Below, piece after piece: positions 33,727 through 45,187 of a stretch of 64,000 nt of DNA. How positions within the stretch are numbered: the stretch's first letter is position 1; each line of letters opens with the position of its first letter. The stretch is from Siphonodentalium dalli (taxonomy: Eukaryota; Mollusca; Scaphopoda; Gadilida; Siphonodentaliidae). Where the stretch lies: contig CP136064.1 in assembly GCA_032622095.1 (NCBI GenBank), positions 42,679,912 through 42,743,911 on the forward strand. The letters run 5' to 3'. Under the pieces are notes generated by a model. The model worked only from the letters and a program-made list of their open reading frames with translations, made no database searches and was not told the origin of the DNA. The translations under genes were made by a program, and so were the position numbers.

Positions 33727-34135
33727 AAGGCTTCGGGTCGTTGTTGTTGGCATCACGGTTCCCCGAAAAATCTCACATTGCCGAAAAGGGAAAATATAAT
33801 TATTTTCTCGCCAACAATGTCGTTGTTGTTGATATTTACGGCTTGGGGGGGGCTATTTTCAAATGCAACGTGTATGAATGTTTCTGATGGGAGTTTGTGG
33901 TATTTATTGAAAGATGAATTCTTTGCCGATCCATCCGTGTATATATCGTTATCATTACTGGGGTGAATGGGCTAAATTTGTGCGACTCCCGAGCGATGGT
34001 GAAACGTTGAATTTCTACAGTGCCCCTTGTCTATATAATGTTCCATTAACGCGAAGAAGGCGCGTATATAGGGGCGGCGTATGTGGGCAGTGCAAAATGG
34101 GGGCGGACAGCGGAGCGCGTTACAGGCCCCTGTGG
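33727..34135. repeat. Chimera of a 290-bp repeat fragment and a foldback arm
   Basis: Bases about 33727-33852 copy part of the array at 31432-32215. At about 33858 the sequence switches without a gap to the right arm of the foldback element at 38868-40090 and follows it to the terminal block GCGGAGCGCGTTACAGGCCC. A single arm without its partner indicates a truncated copy. Confidence 0.7.
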
Positions 34136-34583
34136 CTTATTCTAGGATCTCAGGACTATATATATAGTGGAAATGTCAGTCAATGTATTGATTAATTAAC
34201 CACACGTACAAGTTTAAACTAAACTTTGGTACATTTCCAGCAGTTGGAAATGTCATGCATGACACAACATTAGTTTGACATTAATTTGACACCATATATA
34301 GGTTGGAATATAGGTTGGAATTGTTCTCATTGTTTTATTTTTTTCAACCAGTAAATGTTGGTTATTTTCCAATCTTAGGGTGTGTCAAGTTGGATATTTC
34401 CAAGGGGGTGAAAATGGAATTCTGCGAACCTGTAAGATTGATGTTTGGTTCAGAGGGGGGGGGGGGGTGCAGTTGGTCGGAAATTTGAGGAAATCTCTAA
34501 CTACGTCCCTAGAACTTGTACGTGTGGGTACTTAATCAATTAATTGACTGACAGTTGCACTATATAGTCCTGAGATCCTAGAA
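34136..34583. mobile_element. Foldback MITE-like element, about 75-bp arms
   Basis: The left arm TTCTAGGATCTCAGGACTAT... (34141-34215) pairs with the right arm ending ATAGTCCTGAGATCCTAGAA (about 34496-34578), through a shared ACACGTACAAGTT block at the inner edge. It contains a G-tract at about 34455-34467. No target duplication found. Confidence 0.6.
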
Positions 34584-34657
34584 GAAGCTTTACAATTGTG
34601 TTTGTGCGATTGGGAGATGAGTTAACGTGCTATCACAAGACCACACCATTAGCTTCA

Positions 34658-34763
34658 TGGGCAAAGCTTTATTTCCAATTAATTCCAAAAAATGGGCAAA
34701 GCTTTATTTCCAATTAATTCCAAAAAATGGGCAAAGCTTTATTTCCAATTTATTCCAAAAAAT
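34658..34763. repeat. 35-bp tandem repeat, three copies
   Basis: Three head-to-tail copies of a 35-bp unit beginning GGGCAAAGCTTTATTTCCAA; only one base differs in the third. It follows directly on the foldback element, with a worn start. Confidence 0.9.
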
Positions 34764-35801
34764 GTCTGTGTTTCTTCACTATACAGAGACTATTGTGTAA
34801 AATGACTGCATTTAACGAAACAACACATTTTAAATATGAAATTGCTATAAGACTATATAGTACATACGTATATCTGATAATCCATCGATATAATATAATC
34901 CTACTATTTCTTGAATAAGAACGAACATATAATAACGAACAAAGCAGAAGACATATCCATGCAGGTTCACGTTAATTCGGTCAATGGTGACGTAATTTGA
35001 AATCGACATGCGTTCGGGCGGTATTTCATGGATGGAATTATGAAATGAACATGATATGATGAAAGTGACAATGAAATTGACAATGCTTTGCTTCAAGTTC
35101 GCCATCAACCGAAGTGCTCCCCCAGCGTTACTATCAATAACATTATTATTTGGCTAATTTCAGTAATATTCTTCCCGTTTACACTCGATAACACAAATTT
35201 GTCTCCGCATTTAAAATTCTTTGATATAGATCGTTTATATTCTGCAATAGTTTGAAAACAAGGGATGGATTCTTATTATATGTTGTTGTTTTTTTTTAAC
35301 TCCGAAGTGGCGAAATCTCGGTTTGTTTACATTGTGAACGTTTGAGTCCGTAATTGGAATCAGAATCTGAATCTGGTTTACGACGAAATAACGATTGATT
35401 ACGATTACGGTCTGTTCGTTTACTGATTCTGGTCTGTTCGATTACCGAACTACGTCGTACGGGGACTAATCAATAATCTGAATCCAGATTATCTGACGAA
35501 ATAACGACTCTGGGGTTCAACTATTCCTGCAGTTATATAACCTATTTTGACTCCGGCTCTTTTTTGATCAGGCTCTGACTCTATTTCGATTTTTAAAAAG
35601 TTTGCGTAGGTCTTTAGCGGACAAATAACACTATTGACAGAATGTTGGTGTAATGGATGCCTGATGAGTTCATTTTTTCTCACATACCACAATAATCGCC
35701 ATATTCTCCCATGGTTACTGAACCAGAAACTCCGTAGTTACGAAATTACTCCGACTATTTTCTGATTTCATGGTTCAGATCAGGATCTAACCAGCTATTA
35801 T
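34764..35801. other. Non-coding stretch, no gene seen
   Basis: AT-rich sequence with chance frames only. The words GACGAAATAACGA and GGTCTGTTCG each occur twice within 35370-35510, a minor local duplication. Confidence 0.45.
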
Positions 35802-35810
35802 GTTCTAATC

Positions 35811-35884
35811 TTGACGCCACATCCGTCCAATCTCGCTACTCTCATCTTGATGAGAGTAGCGAGATTGGACGGATGTGGCGTCAA
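35811..35884. mobile_element. 74-bp perfect palindrome with 9-bp target duplication
   Basis: Two exact 36-base arms (35811-35846 and 35849-35884) around a 2-base loop TT; the arms begin TTGACGCCACATCCG. GTTCTAATC lies directly on both sides (35802-35810 and 35885-35893), a 9-bp target duplication. Its architecture is the same as that of the unrelated-sequence palindrome at 18438-18548. There is no coding capacity. Confidence 0.85.
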
Positions 35885-35893
35885 GTTCTAATC

Positions 35894-36508
35894 TAGCTTG
35901 ATCAATATATTTTATTCGCCCTGTTTTTCGCAATCACTTCGATTAGCTACGATTATATGAGCCATTGAGCCGGAATGTGTATAAATATGTAAAGGAGTTA
36001 TCATTTTGAAATATATTGTTAAATAATTCATATAAGGAGAAAATCTATACTCTATTTTAAACATACTTATGTCTGTTTGTTCCTTATGGACATTAGGGAC
36101 CAGCTATCTAGATGGCTCCAAGGGAGTCTAAAAGGGGTATTTTATGGGGACATATACTGGTATTTTTTTTTATAAAGTTGCCAAAAGTAACGGTGTCGGA
36201 GTATGGAATGGGGTGCCAGAAAAATATTTCTACTGCAAATTTCCACCAACCCTTTATATTAATGTATGTATCTCAGATCCGACTTATATGTAGGCATCTT
36301 CGTGGTTCTGGGATCGTCGGAGTCAGGGATTGGAGTCGAGGTAGAGATTATGGTCATGGTCGGGTCCCAAAATTACTAGAGTGAGTGGTTCGGGGGGCTA
36401 GCCCGGGATTGTCGAAAGGGTCGAGTGACCCTTTCCTTAATCCCTCATGATTTTGCCTTTAATGTGAGAAGAAAAAGAAGAAAAAAAGGAAGCATTTTAT
36501 AGTTCTGT
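35894..36508. other. Non-coding stretch, no gene seen
   Basis: No gene supported. The right end (36465-36508) is A/G-rich and merges with the 3' end of the decayed minus-strand gene. Confidence 0.4.
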
Positions 36509-37456
36509 TTATCTTTTCTTTTTTCGCTTTTTCTTGGAGTTTGGTTTTTCTGTTGAGGATGGTGGAGATTTCTGTTGTTGTTGATGTTGTTGGATGAGAT
36601 GTGCGATTCTTTCTTCTTGTTCTGTTTGTAATCGTTCTTGTAATCGTTTTTGTTCTTTCATCTGCTGGTCAGCTTCTTCTGATATTCGTTGTGATCTTGC
36701 TACGGCTTCTTCAGATCTCCTTATCCTTTCATGGTGTTCTAATAACCAATCCTCCTCAGCAGCAGCAGGGGGTATTGGCGCCTGCTCCTTTTCTGTGGTG
36801 GTGGTGGAGATGGAGGACACCGGGATGTGATGGTACTCCGGTGTCCTAGGTGGAAGGCTATCCAACTCCACGTCGAAGCTGGCGGCAGGAACATCTGGGG
36901 TGGAGTCCACGTCCCTGTCTCCGCTCGCCTCGACGACGACAGCAGGGACCTCCGGCAGATCCACGGAGTCCCTGCTAGCTGGTACGATGTCGTCGGTCTC
37001 CATGCAGGTCGAGTCGTCTGGGCGTCTCTCAGACAACTTCGACCCGCCGGCTATGACCCTGGACGGCTGAACCACACGGGGAGGGGTGACCGGCAGATCA
37101 ACGGTCACCCCCTTCTTTTTCTTCCATTTCACACGTCTGGCTGCGTCCCTTCTTCTCCTTTAAGGCGTCTTCTTCTTGGGTGGCCCATTCTTCTTCTCAC
37201 TCAGGTGACAGGAGGCAGTCTTGGAGTTGGTGTCCCGGGCCTGTGATCTCTGGATGCCAGCATCTTCGGTCCGGAACTCCAGGCAAAGGGTCAGGTATCC
37301 CCTGCTAGACTGGAGACTCCAGTTAGCAATGTCCAATACCCGACTCCTTTGCACTGCGGCCAACACGGCGTCTGGGATTAAATCCATAAGCCTAATCCAA
37401 AACCGTCTCACTGGCGTTAAGCACGGGGGCAGCTGCACCCGGAGGCGCGGCCACAC
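36509..37456 (-). pseudogene. Decayed gene for an uncharacterised basic, coiled-coil protein
   Basis: One minus-strand frame runs from about 37456 to 36509, interrupted by a single TAA at 37158-37160. The likely start is the ATG near 37387 (MDLIPDAVLAAVQRSRVLD). The first part reads DIANWSLQSSRGYLTLCLEFR, then a basic KKKTP-stop-RRRRDAARR block, a Pro/Val/Asp-rich linker, a Glu/Gln-rich coiled coil of about 70 residues, and a lysine/arginine-rich end. The context KKTP*RRRRD suggests a TCA Ser codon mutated to TAA. From memory, KKTPSRRRRD-type proteins are multicopy and transposon-associated in bivalves, but I cannot verify that. Function unknown; it could be a nucleic-acid-binding ORF1-like protein. 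Confidence 0.55.
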
Positions 37457-38389
37457 GACTCACCCGTGCTCAACGCTCTGACAAAAGAGGAACTAATCAG
37501 ATCGAAGCAATCACGACCTTTTCGCTCCACTCTCCTGCCAGAGTACCATACACTATAAATTAAAACACTCCCGTGGCTATCACTTGTGGTAACTTCGTGC
37601 ATATCTATATAAAGAGATGATGGTGTTGTCGAAATGATGCAGACGACCGATCGTCAACAAACGCGACATCAAAATACAAATGGCATGCATGACTCATCGA
37701 TTCAAACGATAGAGTGCGTTTTCTTTGTGTATATCTCTTATTATACCCATGCATATGTAAAGGGGCAAAAATCATATATTCGCTGTTGTTTGTAAGGATT
37801 GCTTTCAATTCATTGTAATTTATGTCAAGGTGTTACGAATTGGGTTATAAACGTGTGTCGACTGATCTATGAGTGAGTTTGGTTCTTCGGGTTTAGTCGC
37901 GTTGATCCTTTGTATGAAACTATCGGTGTCATGTTTGTTCCAGTTCGGAGTGACGGTACGTTTTGTCTGATTACACACTGTACGATTCTGGGATGTGCGT
38001 CTCTGAGTTGTGACCTATATTAATTAATTCTCTTTGCGATGTTATATGGGCAAATAGTAACATTAACACCCGATTCTGACAATTGTTACCATATTTTGGG
38101 TAATTCACACGTCTCGGACCGGAACATTGCTTGCGCTCCATGTCTAGTTTATTTTCATGATAAAAATATGAAACATGAAAATACCGAAGAAGTTGATATA
38201 TTCCAATATCAGCGCTTCTATGTTCATAGACATTATTTGCTTGATATTCTTCCAACTACTGTTATCTCTAATTACGTCAGTATTTTTCTTAATGGTGACG
38301 ACACCATAAATTAAAAAAAATATGTAATTCATACAAATTGATTTCCGTGTAGTGACTCGACTGTAGTCCTATACATGTATATATAGTTT
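37457..38389. other. Non-coding stretch, no gene seen
   Basis: It includes the sequence upstream of the decayed minus-strand gene. No promoter elements or other genes can be supported. Confidence 0.4.
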
Positions 38390-38790
38390 CGCAATTAAAG
38401 TGATGCGAAACACTCCGGTATGGTGATAAAAATACAAGTGGAGAATAATATTGCTCAAAGTAGTTATTTTTCACAATTTACAAATAGTATATCCAGATTG
38501 ACACACACGCCGTCATTCGTATACATTAATTAAATACAGTGACTCTTCGTGGCGAAATCGTTTTCGTTAGTTTATCGCCGATAGTTGCGTCCCGAATCGA
38601 GAAGTAAATATTTACAATTGAGCGTATAGTTTAGACGATGTTTAAATGGAGTGTTTCGGCCGATTTGCTTGAAATTTTCCGCGATGATAGTAGAATGCTA
38701 CATTTCTCCAGTTGGCATAGCGCCTGGACACTAAGTTATCAGTTTCACGAACAAGTCCATAGCATGTCTTTAAAACAATATGCCGGTCAG
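38390..38790 (+). repeat. Relic of the internal region of the 40.6-53.3 kb transposon family
   Basis: This stretch aligns in the same orientation with about 52200-52600, inside the outer transposon. Shared blocks include GAAACACTCCGGTA, TTTTCGTTAGTTTATCGCCG and GTAGAATGCTACAT. Divergence is clearly higher than between the terminal repeats of that element. It is a second, older copy lacking its ends, cut by the neighbouring foldback element. Confidence 0.7.
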
Positions 38791-38867
38791 TTTCAGTAAT
38801 GTCAAAGCAATGTATAATACGAAACGAGGATTCCGTTCCGCACAATTGAATGATGCGTCACAAGAGC

Positions 38868-40090
38868 CTGTAACGCGCTCCGCTGTCCCCCCCCTTTTGC
38901 GCTGCCCATATACGCCGCTTCTATAAACGGGCCTGCTTCACGTTAATGGTAGTATCATAGAGACAAGGGGAACTGTAGTTATTCACCGTTTTACCATCGC
39001 TCGGGAATCGGACAAATTTAGCCCACGTACTCGAGTAATGCTATCGATATAGCCACTGATGTATCGGCGAAGGATTCATCTTTCAATCAATACCACAACA
39101 ACCATTTATATCCATAGCATTTGATAATTGTTTACCACCGAAAATTGTCTCTTGAGAGCGTAAATTTCCAGGTTGATCCGACTCAGTAGCAATGGCGGAT
39201 ATGTTTCTCTAAATTCACCACCCATACAGCTTACTATCATTAAAAATCGGTCAAACGATCAACTAAACATCTGGAGCTCAGTGATTTCTTGTCGGCTAAT
39301 AATTGATTTACTCATACAAATCAACACATCGTCAGTAAACAATTTGTATAGAGGCGAAATCTGTCGATAATTCTAATTTTGTTTTCATAATTTTTTTACG
39401 ATTCACGCAGCTCCTCATTTTAATATTCATTACGATCTGACCTCGATTCTAATATTGAGCGGTGATTGGCTGTTTCTACTATGGCAGTCATGGAAAGGTC
39501 AGGTCGTAATGAATATTAAAATGAGGAGCTGCGTGAATCGTAAAAAAAAATGAACAAAGTTGGAATTATCGACAGATTTCTCCTCTATAGAAATTGTTTA
39601 CTGACGATGTGTTGCTTTGTATGAGTAAATAAATTATTAGCCGACAAGAAATCCATGAGCGCTAGATGTTTAGTTGATCGTTTGACCGATTTTTAATTAT
39701 AGTAAGTCGTGCGGTTGTGAATTTAGAGGAACATATCGTCCATTGTTTTTTGAGCCGGATCAATCCGAAAATTTACGCTCTTCGGAGACAATATTCGGTG
39801 GTTAAATTTTTTTCAAATGCTATGTATATGAATGGTTCTGATGGGAGTTTGTGGTATTGATTGAAAGATGAATTCTTCGCCGATACATCCGTGGTTATAT
39901 CGTTAGCATTACTGGGGTGAATGGGCTAAATTTGTCCGATTCCCGAGCGATGGTAAAACGGTGAATATCTACAGTTCCCTTTGTCTCGATGATACTACCA
40001 TTAACGTGAAGCAGGCGCGTATATAGAAGCGGCGTATATGGGCAGCGCAAAGGGGGAGCGGACAGTGGAGCGCGTTACATGCCCCTATGA
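38868..40090. mobile_element. Foldback element, about 570-bp arms, short centre
   Basis: The left arm (about 38868-39440) and right arm (about 39515-40090) are reverse complements over most of their length. They share the terminal block CTGTAACGCGCTCCGCTGTC and the innermost ATTCACGCAGCTCCTCATTTTAAT-type block that closes around a centre of about 70 bp (39440-39515). A few per cent of positions differ. A partial copy sits at 33858-34135. No transposase frame and no clear target duplication. Confidence 0.75.
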
Positions 40091-40560
40091 TGTGTACCAT
40101 TGTCTGAAATTTTTTACGCACTACCGCCATTTATTTCTGTCAACCATAACTTCTTACTCACAATACACAAATCAAAACAATCTACAACGTCCATATACTG
40201 CTGAGCCCTGAATCTAAACGTTAACCTTCAAATGCAAATTTTACAGGGCCCAAAAGACACAATGGGAGAACGATTTCACTAAGAGACACTAGCTTATTGT
40301 CGTTCTCCCCTCTCTTCAGATGTGTATATATCACATACATAAATCCTATTAGCACTGTCATTCTATTCTATTCTATTGTAAACACATACCTGTATAAACT
40401 GTTAATGTGATTATTAATTATTAATGGGAATAAATCATGTTTAATCCAAATTGCAATAAATGAGACAGGCATGCTTGATTCGCCAATAAATATACCATTC
40501 GAAAATACGCACCATTTTATCTGAAACCGTTTTGAAAACTGGCCTGGGTTCGCGCTGCCT
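40091..40560. other. Non-coding stretch, no gene seen
   Basis: Short stretch between the foldback element and the nested transposon. No gene or repeat is supported. Confidence 0.45.
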
Positions 40561-40565
40561 ATATT

Positions 40566-41049
40566 CACACTGTCCAATCGGCTCGCGGAATACCAGTGTG
40601 AACGTCAGAATACCAGTGCTGTACAGGAGAATACCAGTGTTTTTAAGCGATATGATGGTACCATAATTAGAACTTGACGGCTAAATAACAAAACAAAAGA
40701 CAATGGAAAGGTATATACGATCAATTTTGTATTTACCCAGTGGAGGGGTCACCTGGTGATGTTTAGTTCGACTCTGGGCGATCTGGCCTTCGTTTAAAGC
40801 AGAACAATAGGGTGTACAAACTCGTAGGGTGGAGGTCAAATTTTGCCCTAACCGGTATTCTAGTGCGTTTTGTTTGATTCCTGAGCATAACTTGCGGAAT
40901 ATTTTATAAAATTCCTACAGCGGAATCTATTGGCAAAACGTGCACATCGAAATCACTGGCGTGTATTAGTTGGAAATACACGAAAATAAATCGAAACGAG
41001 GGGCGGTGATCACAGAAAATGGCACGGCGAACTACCAGTGCATGCCAAC
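40566..41049 (+). repeat. Left terminal inverted repeat (interrupted)
   Basis: First 484 bp of the left arm. The remaining 20 bp lie beyond the LTR insertion at 51195-51214, starting GAGGGCTACCAGTGCC. The first 42 bases match the right arm exactly. Confidence 0.85.
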
Positions 41050-43729
41050 TGTAACGTGCCACCCCTCGGGCTGTATGTCAGGACAACCTAGCGGTCAGTT
41101 GGGGGGTGTTACATTTGTTACCCAATTGGGTAGGGGAAAAGTTCGCCTGAGATTCCTTGCTGCAGGACTTGCCTTAAATATTTCCCAACTTCCAAGGGCG
41201 CTATATAAAATGAAACACTGAGTTCGATTGATAACTTTAATTAAATCAAAGTCAATTGTGGTTCTCTCTCTCTCTCCTTGGTATGGCGGTCTTCTTTGAG
41301 TAACACTCGGGTTAATCAATCTTCGCCAATTGGTCTCTGTCGTCTTCTACAAGTAACTCTTTGAGTAACACCCTGGTTACTCAATCTTCGCCAACTGGTC
41401 TCTTCTTCGAGCAACTCCTTGAGTTACTCAGTCTTCGCCAACTGGTCTCTTCTTCGAGCAACTCCTTGAGTTACTTAGTCTTCGCCAACTGGTCTCTTCT
41501 TCGAGCAACTCCTTGAGTTACTCAGTCTTCGCCAACTGTTCTCTGTCGTATTCTACAAGTGGCTCTTTGAGTAACACCCTGGTTACTCAATCTTCGCCAA
41601 CTGGTCTCTGTCGTATTCTACAAGTGACTCTTTGAGTAACACCCTGGTTACTCAATCTTCGCCAACTGGTCTCTTCTTCGAGCAACTCCTTGAGTTACTC
41701 AGACTTCGCCAACTGGTTTCTTCTTCGAGCAACTCCTTGATTTACTCAGTCTTCGCCAACTGTTCTCTGTCGTATTCTGCATGTGGCTCTTTGAGTAACA
41801 CTCTGGTTACTCAATCTTCGCCAACTGGTCTCTTCTTCGAGCAACTCCTTGAGTTACTCAGTCTTCTCCAACTGGTCTCTTCTTCGAGCAACTCCTTGAG
41901 TTACCCAGTCTTCGCCAACTGGTCGTCTTCTTCGAGCAACTCCTTGAGTTACCCAGTCTTCGCCAACTGGTCTCCTCTTCGAGCAACTCCTTGAGTTACT
42001 CAGTCTTCGCCAACTGTTCTCTGTCGTATTCTACAAGTGACTCTTTGAGTAACACCCTGGTTACTCAATCTTCGCCAACTGGTCTCTCATTCGAGCAACT
42101 CCTTGAGTTACCCAGTCTTCGCCAACTGGTCGTTTTCTTCGAGCAACTCCTTGAGTTACTCAGTCTTCGCCAACTGGTCTCCTCTTCGAGCAACTCCTTG
42201 AGTTACTCAGTCTTCGTCAACTGTTCTCTGTCGTATTCTACAAGTGACTCTTTGAGTAACACCCTGGTTACTCAATCTTCGCCAACTGGTCTCTCCTTCG
42301 AGCAACTCCTTGAGTTACCCAGTCTTCGCCAACTGGTCGTTTTCTTCGAGCAACTCCTTGAGTTACTCAGTCTTCGCCAACTGGTCTCCTCTTCGAGCAA
42401 CTCCTTGAGTTACTCAGTCTTCGCCAACTGTTCTCTGTCGTATTCTACAAGTGACTCTTTGAGTAACACCCTGGTTACTCAATCTTCGCCAACTGGTCTC
42501 TCCTTCGAGCAACTCCTTGAGTTACTCAGTCTTCGCCAACTGGTCGTCTTCTTCGAGCAACTCCTTGAGTTACTCAGTCTTCGCCAACTGGTCTCTTCTT
42601 CGAGCAACTCCTTGAGTTACCCAGTCTTTGCCAACTGGTCGTCTTCTTCGAGCATCTCCTTGAGTTACTCAGTCTTCGCCAACTTACCACTTAAAGCTAA
42701 TTGGACTTGAACTTACCTGAACTGATTTGAAACTTCAACTGACTAAATCTGATTCTGCAGCGATATTTATACCCTGCTGGCCGGGTTTGGAGGATCGAGA
42801 ATGCAACCAATCAGAATCGTTTGAAGATGTCTGAACTGACCAATGGGAAAACGACCAATCAGGGGCGATTTCTGACAGATCAGAAATCGTCATGAAGGTT
42901 TTGGAAATTCCACTGCTGGTGGGCGTGACTTTGTGTATTCAGGTATTCATTCACAGGTGTTAAATATTCAATTAAGTGTTCTGGATTACATAGGAAATGG
43001 CTTTGAAGCATTCACGGTAAGTGCGGTAACAGCGCGGTTACCGGGCATTTTATATTTCTTGAACTCCGTCAATTTGATGAAAATCTGTGATAATAAAAAG
43101 ACTTTTGTATTTTCATTATCACCTGAATATAGTCAACTATATAATTTGTATTTGGACAGGTAAAACGAGTCAGAATGTGGACTCGTATTCTTGTAATAAA
43201 TCACCGCTGTTTTTGTTTGACCGAAAAATCGATCGACTTCAGATTATCCTAAATATCTCCAAATTGCCGGCACCCAAATTCTTCTCTGAATTACTATTAC
43301 AACAAGTGACAATTGCAGATTATTTACGCAAATGTCCCAAGTCAAATGATTCAACTGTCTTTCCAGGATAAATGATCATTTGACACACCCGGTCATTCAT
43401 TTTGTCATGTTTCCGACGTCGGAAATGCGTAAATTGATTATTGTGAATATTGACAATATATCAAGTGATGATGCTTCAAAGCCATGTATTCTGAACCAAG
43501 AACACACTTATATTGCCAGTTTTTATCATAATTCATAGAAATGATTATCATAAAGTGTGATTTGGAAAGATAACAGTGGGCGGATTTTACGTTGACTTAT
43601 TTCTGTATTTCGCCGTAGTAACGTGACGTGCCGGTGATCTGAAACAGTGCGTAATGGCTAGTAAAGTTCCGGGGGGAAATAAAGATCCGGGTGGCATATT
43701 GCCCCCCCCCCCCCCCCCCGAACGCTACA
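41050..43729 (-). repeat. 3' LTR (long version, 2,680 bp)
   Basis: Identical in plan to the 5' LTR but 673 bp longer, because its 47-bp-type tandem repeats (about 41270-42690) are expanded. The tract of C residues before the CGCTACA end is also longer (about 43702-43719). A TATA-like TATAAATA lies on the minus strand at 42764-42771. The long frames through the repeats, such as 41991-42710, are artefacts. Confidence 0.87.
41270..42690. repeat. 47-bp and related tandem repeats in the 3' LTR
   Basis: The basic unit is 47 bp, beginning TTCGAGCAACTCCTTGAGTT. It alternates with a longer unit carrying GAGTAACACCCTGGTTACTC, an interrupted palindrome (GAGTAAC...GTTACTC). The arrangement is a mosaic of blocks copied several times. 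The same array in the 5' LTR (49405-50150) has fewer units. Confidence 0.88.
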
Positions 43730-45187
43730 TTACCCACGCATTCGACGTGCATGCGCCCTCGCATGCCGCACGAGATATTGACAGGCACCAACAGGTGAGT
43801 TTGGTAAGTATCCTCGGTACACGCTACCATCTACCAGATGAATTGTCAATTCGAACATGAAGTGAAGTGTGAAGAATCTCATAATCTTTGTCAGCATCTG
43901 CCATATCATGCAGAATTTTTCATGATCTACTCTAAATAGATCTTAGCATTGTGTGTTACTCAGAGCATGTATATTACATCGCTCCATCAAAATCACCAAT
44001 GGCTCAAGGCGTGTCCCTCTATTGCCATTCCTCCATATAACTTTTCTCTCAGGCTCAAGGTGTGACTGTACTGTCTCCCTCTCTTGCCACTCTTAAAAAC
44101 ACCATTGATGGCTCAGCGTTTGCAATTTTCTGCAACCCGCTCTGGCCATGTTAGTATTATCAGGGATATCGTCATCCCTTCGTCGAATAACCACTTCTTT
44201 ATTACCACAACTCCGCATCAAGGATCAGGGCATTGTCCTCCTGTATCATTCAAAATCGGGGAATTACCACTTCCCAAACAACAAGTTTCTCAGAGTTTCA
44301 CACATCACTACATGCGTTGACAAAGACACTTCATCACTTTGTCAAGTTCTAATGCATCGAGACTTCTTTTTAACATCTTTCTAACAAAAGGTAAGTATTT
44401 GGTGAGTAACTTCTCTATTTCAGCATATATCCCAATATTCCACAGAGTACACATTTCCCTCAATTTCTTTCCCCAACATCCAGTTTTATCTCTGAGATAT
44501 TTCATTAGAAATGTCACAGCTTTATCGTGATAGGTTGGCTAGATTTGAGTTAGCAGAGATTGAGCATATATCAGTAATTCCGTAAAGTGTAAGCCAAATT
44601 AGATTGTATCGGGTACGGGTGCAGGTGATAATACACTTGAAAGCCGGCACATAGCCTACTCCTCTTCGATAAGCCCAAGTGGTTCTTTAACGTGCCAAGG
44701 GCGTGATTCTCCCTTGACACGGCACAGCCATTAACGTCCCCACGCACATGGGACAACATCTAGTCAGGACTCCAATCCTGCTGTTGGAGCCCAGGGGTTG
44801 TGTTCGCAATTTGCTCTGGCTATCTGGGACTCGATGCTCCCCCAGATAGCCACCACTTCCCTTTTCAACATATATAAAGAAGTTGTGATATTTATGTCTA
44901 CTATCTACATTTCACAACTTCCGGAGGTACATCATTCTCCACATAGCACAACTGCAAATCGTCTTACTCAGCACTAATTTGCAGATACAACATATTTATT
45001 CTGGAAATTACAAATTCTGCATGTCCAGGGAAAAAAATCAACAACTGATTCTCATCAGAAAACATCAATGGTACAATACGTCACTCAATCCATCCAATGG
45101 TCATATAACAATATGTCAGACTTTCAAATTATTTACATCCTGTCTAACATCTTCAAACTAGTTCTTGTGCATTGGTTGATTCCATAG
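43730..45187. other. Retroelement interior without coding capacity
   Basis: This is the place where pol would be expected on the minus strand, but no reverse transcriptase, RNase H or integrase motif is readable in any frame. A hairpin with 11-bp arms (GGCTATCTGGG/CCCAGATAGCC) lies at about 44817-44850. The phrase GGTTCTTTAACGTGC near 44690 resembles TTCTTTAATGTGCAC in the LINE leader at about 7595. Confidence 0.55.

Noticed and set aside
36594-37246. Plus-strand frames opposite the decayed gene
   Set aside because: They are antisense shadows of the Glu/Gln-rich minus-strand coding sequence.
41632-42710. Long Ser/Leu-rich open frames (also at 49766-50197)
   Set aside because: They are translations of the LTR tandem repeats, present only because the unit lengths keep the frame open. 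There is no start context or domain, and they lie antisense to the retroelement.
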